This document shows positions 44,846-52,947 of a stretch of DNA of 64,000 nucleotides, in pieces (within the stretch, counting starts at the first letter, position 1; each line of letters opens with the position of its first letter). The stretch is taken from NCBI RefSeq assembly GCF_020034665.1, contig NZ_JAIQDI010000002.1:1798001-1862000 (forward strand), written 5' to 3'. This stretch comes from Niabella beijingensis (lineage in GTDB: Bacteria > Bacteroidota > Bacteroidia > Chitinophagales > Chitinophagaceae). Made by a program: the position numbers and the translations under genes. Below the pieces are notes generated by a model. That model had not been told where the DNA came from, did not search any database, and worked only from the letters and a program-made list of their open reading frames with translations.

Positions 44846-46012
44846 TTATTCTGATCCGCTGTCCGGAGGAAACTGCTGTACCTCGTCAGGCCCTGGTGCA
44901 ACATAATCCGCATCCTTTGCCCTGATCCGGATATCTCCACTCTTCAGCACCGTTACCTCCAGCGGAACCAAAGTGATCCCCTGCCTGTTGATCGTATAAG
45001 CATTATCGGCCAGGTTGCGTGTCTGTATGCCATCGCGGTCAAGCGGGGGCACATTGCTGTTATAGAAGGCCGTACACCACCACCGGCCCTCTCTGTCCCT
45101 GAAGGGGGTTCCGTGTCCGAGGAAACGCCCTGCAAATTTACGAGGTCCGTAAGGCCCTTTCACGGAGCCCGCCACTGCGTAATAAAGATTATAGGAGCCC
45201 CTCCGGCCTTTGTTGGTCGACCATCCGGTACCAAACAATACATATTTGTTCCCGATCTTCAGCACCGTACATCCTTCATGTCCGATGCCCGGCTGACGGG
45301 TACCATCCGGCATCTCGCGCAGTGTGGAAGGTTGTATGGCCTGTGGTGGTCCTTTAAACCTGGTCAGGTCCGGAGTGAGCTCCGCGATCTGTGTATTACC
45401 CCAGATCAGGTATACCTTACCGTCCGTATCCTGGAATAAAGAAGGGTCGTGCAATTTTGCCGACAGATCGCCCAACGGAAAATCATAAGGCCCGGTGAGC
45501 TGGCTGCTTTTCGTAACTGCCAGATTGGACCCGCCTTTAACAGGTCCGGGTGTGGTATGGAGCAGTATCCATTTGCCGTTTACAACATGCAGCTCCGGCG
45601 CCCACAAATGCCATTTGGAGGATGGTGTATGCTGAAACGCCTGTGGCCGCTTCTTTGACCAGTATCCATCGGTAAGCCGGAAAGGCTCCCCTGCATATTC
45701 CCATGCTGCGAGGTCTTTGCTTTTCCAGACCCGAACGGACCATCCTACCTGGCTGGAATCGCCGAGTCCTACATTGTATTTTGTACCTTCATTCAGCTTC
45801 GACGCGGGCAGTTGTGTGGTTCCTGTAAGATAGTAGTAATCATCTGGGCCGAGTACAATATAAGGATCCCGGATCCAGATATCATCCTTTACCAGCACTG
45901 CCTTGTCGTGTGATTTTAATGCTGCCCGTATTGCATCTGCCTGTGCCTGCGTCTTTGCTGTGCAGGCCAGCAGCCATCCCAGTATCAGCAGACCCGTCGT
46001 TCTCAGATTCAT
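44846..46012 (-). CDS. GH43-like five-bladed propeller hydrolase
   Basis: A 388-aa exported protein (signal MNLRTTGLLILGWLLACTAKTQA). The clan F propeller is shown by DDIWIRDPYIVLGPDDYYYLTGT (catalytic-base Asp in RDP), HLWAPELHVVNGKWILLHT, KLHDPSLFQDTDGKVYLIWG and GIGHEGCTVLKIGNKYVLFGTG (likely acid Glu in GHEG). GH43 removes arabinose, xylose or galactose side groups; GH117-type agar enzymes share the fold and cannot be excluded. Between two sulfatase genes. Confidence 0.85.
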   Translation of the reverse strand: MNLRTTGLLILGWLLACTAKTQAQADAIRAALKSHDKAVLVKDDIWIRDPYIVLGPDDYYYLTGTTQLPASKLNEGTKYNVGLGDSSQVGWSVRVWKSKDLAAWEYAGEPFRLTDGYWSKKRPQAFQHTPSSKWHLWAPELHVVNGKWILLHTTPGPVKGGSNLAVTKSSQLTGPYDFPLGDLSAKLHDPSLFQDTDGKVYLIWGNTQIAELTPDLTRFKGPPQAIQPSTLREMPDGTRQPGIGHEGCTVLKIGNKYVLFGTGWSTNKGRRGSYNLYYAVAGSVKGPYGPRKFAGRFLGHGTPFRDREGRWWCTAFYNSNVPPLDRDGIQTRNLADNAYTINRQGITLVPLEVTVLKSGDIRIRAKDADYVAPGPDEVQQFPPDSGSE

Positions 46013-46072
46013 ATATTTCCTTACGTTTTTATTTTCGTACTGCTCCCGTTATGGCGGTTACCACATACGGTA

Positions 46073-47959
46073 TCACGGTGTTCCCGACAAATCATTCATC
46101 GTGAACCGGAGATCGCTGATGGTTCCGCGGAATGGTTGCAGTTTGCCTGTCAGCGTTTCTCCCTGTATCTTACCGCAGGTCACATATCCGCCGTTGATCT
46201 TTGTAAGGTCCTTATCCAGCTTTGTGCTCAGTACCACCTGGTGATCGAATTGTACCTGAAGCGTTCCCTGTGCATCCAGCCGCACCAGCAGTTCGCCCTC
46301 GGCAGCCGGCAGAACAATGCTTTCCGATACCCGCCCATCCGGAAGCTGGATACCGATCCGCTGCCCGGATGCATATAACCGGAAATTATTAAAGTAGCTG
46401 CACACAACACCTCCTTCCCGGATCCCTTTTAAATAGCCGGTAATGTACAATACATCCGGGTTCCAGATCTTTTTATTAAAGGAAAGATCCGCCGCGCTTT
46501 TATTCTGTGCGATCGTATAGCTGTTATTGCTGAACTGCGGCAATGGCCCCTCCAGTATCATTTTTTCAGATTCGCCCTGGCGCTCCAGCTCCTTGTCAAG
46601 CAATGATTGCAGGGCTTCAAGTCTGCCGCGGAAATCGGGCACACCGGCCAGGTTCTTAAATTCGGTACGGTCGCTGTTCAGGTCAAACAGTTCTTCCGGA
46701 GGGCGGTAACTATAGCGGTTGAGCAGGAATTTTGTTGTTGTATCCGTGGCTGCCTGCGCCACCCAGGAATCGAAATAAAATTCATTGCGTTCCACTTTAT
46801 CGATATGCGTGATAAAGCGCACACCGGGATGATAATTTTTTATATAATGCCATCCTTCTGCGGTGATCACGGATCGGGCGGGTGTATAATTATACCAGTA
46901 ATGCGGCTCTACGGAAGTTTCGGCAAATATGTAGCGGTGATGGGTTTGCTTTTTTCCCAGCAGCACTTCCTTAAACGAGATTCCGTCGAGGCCTTTGATC
47001 TCCGGGCCTCCGGACAGGTCAACCAGCGTTGGCGTCAGATCCGCCAGCGATACCAGTGCATCCGAGACAGCGCCGGGCCGTGTCTTCCCCGGCCAGCGAA
47101 CAATTAACGGAACCCTTAGCCCCTGGTCGTACACCGTCCATTTGGCAGCCGGGAACTGGGCTCCCTGATCAGAAAGGAACAGCACAGCAGTGTTATTTTT
47201 TTCACCGGATTTATCGAGTGCCTGTAATACGGTGCCCAGCATTTTATCGGCTTCACCAATACTCTGGTAATAGGAAGCGAGCGCGTGACGGGTCTCCCGG
47301 GTATCAGCCAGGTATTCCGGCAGCTTCAGCTGCTGCAGATCAAAGTCGCGGTTGGGGAACCAGGGTACATGCGGCACCCAGGGCGCTACGATCAGACAGA
47401 GTGGCTGACCGGCATGTGTTTTAAAATGGTCCTCGATCAGATGCACCGTTTCCTGTTTCCGGTCGAGCCGGTTCTCAATCGGCTCATACCGGCCGAACTC
47501 CTGACCGATCCGCTCAAAGGGAAAATTCTGCTGCGGAAAAACATCGATCTTGCCGGCAATAACAACGCGGTAGCCCTGCTGCTGCAAAAACTGCGGCAGG
47601 TTGCGCGTACCGGCACGCACCGTAAAATGATTCATCTGCGATCCGTTGCGGAACGGGTAAAGTCCCGTGAACATGACGCTTCTCGACGGGGAACACATGG
47701 GCGAGGCCGCGTACGCCTTTGTAAACCGCATGCCCTCCGCTGCCAGCCGGTCTATATTCGGGGTCTTTACATCCCTGTTGCCATAACATCCCATATCCTG
47801 CTGGTTCAGGTCGTCAGAAATAAAAAGGATCATGTTCGGCCGGTCCTGGCCCATCGTTGTTAAGGTGTACAGCACCTGCAGTACCAACAGGCCAATGGTC
47901 CGTTTTAAGCACCGGCCGCGCCGCAATGTGATCGCTGCAATAGTATTGTTCGTTATCAT
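46073..47959 (-). CDS. S1-family sulfatase (4) with C-terminal beta domain
   Basis: A 628-aa sulfatase, longer than its three neighbours. The formylglycine site is C89-S-P-S-R-SVMFTG; FISDDLNQQDMGCYG and FLSDQGAQFPAAKW complete the site. Residues from about 470 on (NKKIWNPDVLYITGYLKGIREG...FRLYASGQRIGIQLPDGRVSESI...KINGGYVTCGKIQG) form an additional beta-rich domain of the LamG/concanavalin-like kind, which could bind the glycan. The likely first gene of the leftward run, starting 428 bp from the divergent kinase gene. Confidence 0.9.
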   Translation of the reverse strand: MITNNTIAAITLRRGRCLKRTIGLLVLQVLYTLTTMGQDRPNMILFISDDLNQQDMGCYGNRDVKTPNIDRLAAEGMRFTKAYAASPMCSPSRSVMFTGLYPFRNGSQMNHFTVRAGTRNLPQFLQQQGYRVVIAGKIDVFPQQNFPFERIGQEFGRYEPIENRLDRKQETVHLIEDHFKTHAGQPLCLIVAPWVPHVPWFPNRDFDLQQLKLPEYLADTRETRHALASYYQSIGEADKMLGTVLQALDKSGEKNNTAVLFLSDQGAQFPAAKWTVYDQGLRVPLIVRWPGKTRPGAVSDALVSLADLTPTLVDLSGGPEIKGLDGISFKEVLLGKKQTHHRYIFAETSVEPHYWYNYTPARSVITAEGWHYIKNYHPGVRFITHIDKVERNEFYFDSWVAQAATDTTTKFLLNRYSYRPPEELFDLNSDRTEFKNLAGVPDFRGRLEALQSLLDKELERQGESEKMILEGPLPQFSNNSYTIAQNKSAADLSFNKKIWNPDVLYITGYLKGIREGGVVCSYFNNFRLYASGQRIGIQLPDGRVSESIVLPAAEGELLVRLDAQGTLQVQFDHQVVLSTKLDKDLTKINGGYVTCGKIQGETLTGKLQPFRGTISDLRFTMNDLSGTP

Positions 47960-48123
47960 TGTCCGAATTTACCCATCAATCCCCAAACTGCAAATCCTGT
48001 ACCGCGTATTCTGTCATTCACACGTTGTAAAAAAATAAAAGTTTTCAGCATCCTTTGTAATGGTTGACCGGCCTGTTGTTTTAACGGCTTCTCTGACAGC
48101 ATGAATCGTTACAGGAGGACCCC

Positions 48124-48179
48124 TGACCAGTACAAAGTAATTAACGATCGCCGCACCAATCTGATCAAAATCTGGTCAA
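48124..48179. promoter_or_regulatory. Candidate operator for the split two-component system
   Basis: AATCTGATCAA (48158-48168) and AATCTGGTCAA (48169-48179) are adjacent direct repeats with one mismatch and an 11-bp period. TGACCAG (48124-48130) is the exact reverse complement of CTGGTCA inside the second repeat. AraC-type response regulators bind such repeats. The cluster sits between the divergent sulfatase run and the kinase gene, upstream of the latter's promoter. Confidence 0.4.
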
Positions 48180-48230
48180 TACATCTCAAATGCGGCAGCA
48201 GCCGCTTTGCCACTGTTCAAAAAAGTGTTT

Positions 48231-48264
48231 TTGAAAATTCTTCCCTGCTTTTAATCTATCTTTG
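48231..48264 (+). promoter_or_regulatory. Promoter of the kinase/response-regulator pair
   Basis: A -33 TTG (48231-48233) and a full TAnnTTTG -7 element, TATCTTTG (48257-48264), are separated by 23 bp, the upper limit of the Bacteroidota consensus. Transcription would begin near 48271, about 115 bp before the kinase start codon. Confidence 0.5.
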
Positions 48265-48386
48265 AAACAGGCTGATGAACGGGCCCTTCCGGCCGCTTTC
48301 ACGGAACAGCAACGATAGCCGGCGTGCCGGTACTTCTGCAAACAGCTGTATCCGGAACAGTAATTAAAACATTCTGAGACCTGACA

Positions 48387-51300
48387 TTGAACCGTATTAA
48401 AGATATCCTTCTCACGGGCTTGCTGATGCTTTGTGCCATCACGGCAACCGCTGATTTTTACTATTTCAAACATTATCAGGTCGATGAAGGATTGCTGCAC
48501 AATAATGTGAATTGCATCTCCCAGGACCGGATGGGATTTATATGGCTGGGGACACGCGGCGGGTTGAACCGGTTTGACGGATATACGTTTAAAAGCTATG
48601 TCATCGACCGCAGCAAAACAGGAACCAATTATATCCGCAGCATACGCGAAGATAAAAACGGTATTCTCTGGATCGGAACCGCCTCCGGTATCTATAAATT
48701 CACTCCGGATGTCGAAACTTTTGAGCAGGTGGTGGCCTTTCCGGCAGCCAATATCCGGGATATAAGAATTGACAGCCGCAATCATCTCTGGGTCATTGCC
48801 AGGGGTACCCTCTATGAATATATACCCCGTACTGCAAAGCTGGTTGACTATAAGCTTGCCGCTACCGCCATCGACATCGATGAAACGGACCGTGTCTGGG
48901 TCGTTACACCTTTGAATGAAGTAAAAAAAATAACCCTTTCGGACAATACCATTACGGATCTTGCATTGCCCGGCAGTCAGCAGCCGGAACACAGGAGCAT
49001 CACCCAGATCAGGTATTTCAACAACAGTTTACTGATCGGCTCGATCCGTGGCCTGTTCCGTTACGATCTTAACACCCGGCAGATGACTCCCGTACTCCGG
49101 AAAACCGAAAAGGATGCCGAGATCTTTGTACGGGAGATCTTTATCAGCCCGGAAAAGGAACTCAGTTATATCGCTACGGAATCGGGCCTGTATATTTATA
49201 ATCTGCGCACTTCACAGATCACCCATTTAAAAAAAACTCCGGGCGATCCTTATTCGCTCAATGATAACGCGGTCTATTCCGTTTATGCCGATTCGAGAAA
49301 AGGCGTATGGCTGGGCACTTTCTTCGGGGGGCTCAACTATTTTTCTAAAGAGAACAACCAGTTTGAAAAATATTACCCAATGAATACGCCCGGTTCGATT
49401 TCCGGAAACGCCGTACGCGAGATCTGTGAGGATAAGGAAGGAAATATCTGGATCGGTACCGAGGATGCCGGCATCAACATATTTGATAAAACAACCGGGC
49501 ACTTCCGGCAGATCACCAGTGATGATCCGATGCGGGGTCCCTCTTACCCGAACATACACGGTCTGCTGGTCGATAACAAAAAACTATACATTGGCCCGTT
49601 CTTTCATGGACTGGAAGTAATGGACCTGGTTAGCGGAAGGATCATTGACCGCCATCCGCGCATCACTTCGCGGAATAACTCCATGAGCAATATCGTGATG
49701 TCGGTATTCAGAACCTCGGAAGGCCGCATTTTGATCGGCACCACGGGCTCGGGATTGTTTGAGTATGATCCGCGCTCCGGGAAACTGACTCCCGTAAAAT
49801 ATGTACCGGAGAACTCTTATGTATATGCCATCACGGAGGACCATGCCGGCACTATATGGACGGGCAGCCTTGCCAACGGCGTATTCTATTACAATCCCAG
49901 AACGGGGCAGTATGGCAACGTTAACTTCAGTCATTTAAAGGATACCACAAAAAATTCCTATATCGTACAGGGCATTTATGAAGACCGGCAGCATTTCATC
50001 TGGCTGGCAACGGAAGGCGGTGGATTATTTAAAATGGACAGCACCCACCGGCTGATCAAAAGATACACTTTTGCAGATGGGCTGCCCACGAACAACCTGT
50101 ACCGCATCCTGGAAGATGAAAAAGGCAACCTGTGGATCAGCAGCCTTAAAGGGCTGATCTGTTTCGATCCGCGCACGGAAGCGATCCGCACCTATACAAA
50201 GTCGAATGGACTGATCACCGACCAGTTCAACTACAACTCCGCCTACCGGGCGCCGGACGGTAAAATGTATTTCGGAACGGTAAAGGGAATGATCGCTTTT
50301 CAGCCGGAGCAGTTAACAAAGGATCATACAGCTCCCCCTTTGTACATAACCGGACTTTTTCTCGGCAACGAAGTACAGACACCGGCAACACTCCGGGGGC
50401 TTAAAAAACCGATGCTGTTTGCCGATACGATTACACTGGATCATCTGCAAACCACTTTTAACATTGAGTTTGCCGCCCTGGATTTTGCGGCCGCCGATGC
50501 GGTGCGTTATCGGTATAAAATGGAAGGTGTTGATCAGGACTGGACCTACCTTACTGCCAACCGCAGGGCTTACTTCACCGATCTGCCTGCCGGAACTTAC
50601 CGGTTTATCGTTCAGGCCGAAGACAATCTTGGTTACTGGACCAGCAACAGAAGAACGATCGTTATTACTGTACTGCCCCCGTTGTGGAAAAGCACACCGG
50701 CACTGATCGCTTATGCAGTCCTGCTCACCGGTCTTTTATTACTGGCGCTGCTGCTGCACCACAATAATCTTAAGAAAAAAAACCAGCACCGGCTGCGGCT
50801 GTTTGAACTGGAAAAAGAAAAAGAGGTCTATCATACCAAGATCGGCTTTTTCACCAATGTAGCGCACGAGATACAGACGCCGCTGACCCTGATCAAAGGA
50901 CCGGTGGACTGGGCCCTGTGCCAGATCAACGACGCATCCGTTGTTAAGCGCAACCTGGAGCTCGTAAAGAAACACACGAACCGCCTGGTAACACTTACCT
51001 CCCAGCTGCTCGATTTCAGAAAGATGGAGACCAACCAGTTTGAACTGACCCTGACGGAAGTCGACATCAGCACCCTGCTCACAAACACCACGATGTACTT
51101 TAAACCGGAGCTGGAAAAGCGCAACCTGAGGTGGCAGATCATTCTTCCTGACAAGCCGGTGCTGGCCTTTGTAGATGAAGAAGCATTTTCGAAGATCATC
51201 AGCAATCTTCTTTCCAATGCGCTCAAATATTCAGAAACAACGATCGAAATGCGGCTTTATACGGTTCCTGCTGCACCGGGTTATTTCAAATTACGGGTCG

Positions 51301-51572
51301 CGAACGACGGGCCACCTATAAAACCCGAATACCGGAAAAAGATCTTTGACCCGTTCTTCCGGATCCCATCGGCCATACACCTTCCCGGAACCGGCATCGG
51401 CTTGTCGCTGGCCCGCTCGCTTGCCGAATTGCATAAGGGAAGCCTGGAGCTGATCGCAGATGCAGGAGCATTCACTGTTTTTGAATTAACTTTACCAGCA
51501 GATCCCGACCATGAATCGGGGCCGGCGGCAGATAATACCTTCAAGCATGAAAGAAACATTACTGATCATTGA
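48387..51572 (+). CDS. Reg_prop sensor histidine kinase (HTCS sensor half)
   Basis: A 1061-aa membrane sensor. TTG start gives a signal peptide (NRIKDILLTGLLMLCAITATA). Residues 25-680 hold two seven-bladed Reg_prop propellers (GFIWLGTRGGLNRFDGYTF; GNIWIGTEDAGINIFD; GNLWISSLKGLICFD), then a Y_Y_Y domain (about 680-765, YRYKMEGVDQDWTYL), a TM helix (about 771-791) and the kinase core with H827 in NVAHEIQTPLTLI, ATPase NLLSNALKYSE and GTGIGLSLA. Such sensors bind oligosaccharides in the periplasm and activate nearby glycan loci. Most relatives are fused to receiver and AraC domains; here those are in the next gene, which overlaps by 26 bp. Confidence 0.94.
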   Translation: MNRIKDILLTGLLMLCAITATADFYYFKHYQVDEGLLHNNVNCISQDRMGFIWLGTRGGLNRFDGYTFKSYVIDRSKTGTNYIRSIREDKNGILWIGTASGIYKFTPDVETFEQVVAFPAANIRDIRIDSRNHLWVIARGTLYEYIPRTAKLVDYKLAATAIDIDETDRVWVVTPLNEVKKITLSDNTITDLALPGSQQPEHRSITQIRYFNNSLLIGSIRGLFRYDLNTRQMTPVLRKTEKDAEIFVREIFISPEKELSYIATESGLYIYNLRTSQITHLKKTPGDPYSLNDNAVYSVYADSRKGVWLGTFFGGLNYFSKENNQFEKYYPMNTPGSISGNAVREICEDKEGNIWIGTEDAGINIFDKTTGHFRQITSDDPMRGPSYPNIHGLLVDNKKLYIGPFFHGLEVMDLVSGRIIDRHPRITSRNNSMSNIVMSVFRTSEGRILIGTTGSGLFEYDPRSGKLTPVKYVPENSYVYAITEDHAGTIWTGSLANGVFYYNPRTGQYGNVNFSHLKDTTKNSYIVQGIYEDRQHFIWLATEGGGLFKMDSTHRLIKRYTFADGLPTNNLYRILEDEKGNLWISSLKGLICFDPRTEAIRTYTKSNGLITDQFNYNSAYRAPDGKMYFGTVKGMIAFQPEQLTKDHTAPPLYITGLFLGNEVQTPATLRGLKKPMLFADTITLDHLQTTFNIEFAALDFAAADAVRYRYKMEGVDQDWTYLTANRRAYFTDLPAGTYRFIVQAEDNLGYWTSNRRTIVITVLPPLWKSTPALIAYAVLLTGLLLLALLLHHNNLKKKNQHRLRLFELEKEKEVYHTKIGFFTNVAHEIQTPLTLIKGPVDWALCQINDASVVKRNLELVKKHTNRLVTLTSQLLDFRKMETNQFELTLTEVDISTLLTNTTMYFKPELEKRNLRWQIILPDKPVLAFVDEEAFSKIISNLLSNALKYSETTIEMRLYTVPAAPGYFKLRVANDGPPIKPEYRKKIFDPFFRIPSAIHLPGTGIGLSLARSLAELHKGSLELIADAGAFTVFELTLPADPDHESGPAADNTFKHERNITDH

Positions 51573-52317
51573 CGACGCGGAAGACCTGTTGGAATTTCTT
51601 GCGGAGATACTGGGAACCAGGTACCATATTTTAAAAGCGCTGAATGCGGATGAAGCCCTTATTCAGCTGCAAACCCAATTCGTTGATCTGATCATCAGTG
51701 ATATTATGATGCCGGGGCTCAGCGGTCTGGAGCTCTGCCACCAACTGAAGTCGACCATTGAATATTGCCACATCCCCGTCATTCTGCTCACTGCAAAAAA
51801 AAGCCACCGCGATCTGCTGGAAGGGCTGGAAACCGGTGCAGACGCCTATATCGGAAAGCCCTTTTCCAATGACCTGCTGCTGGTACAGGTGGCCAACCTG
51901 TTAAAAAACCGGTCAAAGATCAAAGAGCATACGGCGCATATGCCGTTGGAGGATAATTTTGTAGCGCTCAAGACAAAATCCGATGAAACCTTTATACTGC
52001 AGCTGACCACTTATATACATGAGAACATGGAAAAGAAGAACCTGAGTGTGGATGATCTGGCGGAATATGTAAATATGAGCCGGGCTACCTTCTACAGAAA
52101 ACTCAAATCCATCTCCAAACTATCCCCCAAAGATTTTATCGATCGTATCCGGCTGAAAAAAGCGGCCGAGCTTATTGCAGAAAACGATAAGAAATTCTTC
52201 CAGATCGCTAATAAAGTAGGCTTTGGTTCCCACAGTTCTTTTGGCAGGAATTTTCAAAAGCATTTCAACCTGTCTCCCAAAAAATACCTGGACAATCTGA
52301 AAGATAAATGGGAATAA
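51547..52317 (+). CDS. Response regulator with AraC-type DNA-binding domain (HTCS output half)
   Basis: A 256-aa protein. The receiver (1-115) has acidic pair D9-D10, phospho-acceptor D52 (SDIMMPG), T82 and K104 (IGKPF). The C-terminal AraC domain (about 150-250) has LSVDDLAEYVNMSRATFYRKLKS and QIANKVGFGSHSSFGRNFQKHFNLSP. ATG 51547 lies inside the 3' end of the kinase gene (26-bp overlap, different frame), giving translational coupling. It should drive the divergent sulfatase/SusCD genes. It is complete and starts like a free-standing regulator (MKETLLIIDDAEDLLEF), so the split looks genuine, though a frameshift of an ancestral fusion cannot be excluded. Confidence 0.93.
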   Translation: MKETLLIIDDAEDLLEFLAEILGTRYHILKALNADEALIQLQTQFVDLIISDIMMPGLSGLELCHQLKSTIEYCHIPVILLTAKKSHRDLLEGLETGADAYIGKPFSNDLLLVQVANLLKNRSKIKEHTAHMPLEDNFVALKTKSDETFILQLTTYIHENMEKKNLSVDDLAEYVNMSRATFYRKLKSISKLSPKDFIDRIRLKKAAELIAENDKKFFQIANKVGFGSHSSFGRNFQKHFNLSPKKYLDNLKDKWE

Positions 52318-52947
52318 CCCGGTGTGGTATTGCTGCTGCTTTTAAATAAGCGGATCAGGTCCGCGCTGTGATACCTTACGCGCAGCGAAGACGGCATCCT
52401 GCCACAGGCGGTTTTACAGGGGAGTGTATACCTGTAATGTTATCCAGAGCCATTGGAGCTTTTTTGTTCAGCAGCAGTTTCTTTCCGCCTGTCATCTGCT
52501 GTAAGTAATGATTTATCCTAAATAAGGATGGAAATCTGCAACTATTTACCTGATACCCCATACCTGTAGTACCTATCTTTGATATGCGGTTTTTAATTGT
52601 TCGTTAATCACACATGCAGTTGTAGAAATGGACAGATACAAGACGAAGTCCCTTTTTGGGGACTTCCTGATTTAAAGAGCTTTCATCCTGAAAATAGTAC
52701 CCTGATGCCAGCGGGATGGTATTTAATTAACGCAGTGGTTTAGTTAGCCGCTCAGAGCACATACGACTCAAGAGCAGAGAGATCCCTTTTCAGGGATTTC
52801 TTTTATACCCCGATCAGCCGAATGCAAATACCCCCGGGGTTGTCCTGCCCTGTGAAGCGATAAGACAGATCAGCAGATTTAACCCAATTGTTGTAGTTTT
52901 ACTCCCGACTGTCTTTTACCATTTGTATTAAATTATTCCGGGGCTAT
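52318..52947. other. 630-bp intergenic region with two hairpins
   Basis: No coding frame. GAAGTCCC (52645-52652) pairs with GGGACTTC (52659-52666). ATCCCT (52782-52787) pairs with AGGGAT (52792-52797) and is followed by TTCTTTTAT, terminator-like. The hairpins may end small RNAs or the upstream operon; no known RNA family is recognised. Confidence 0.45.
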
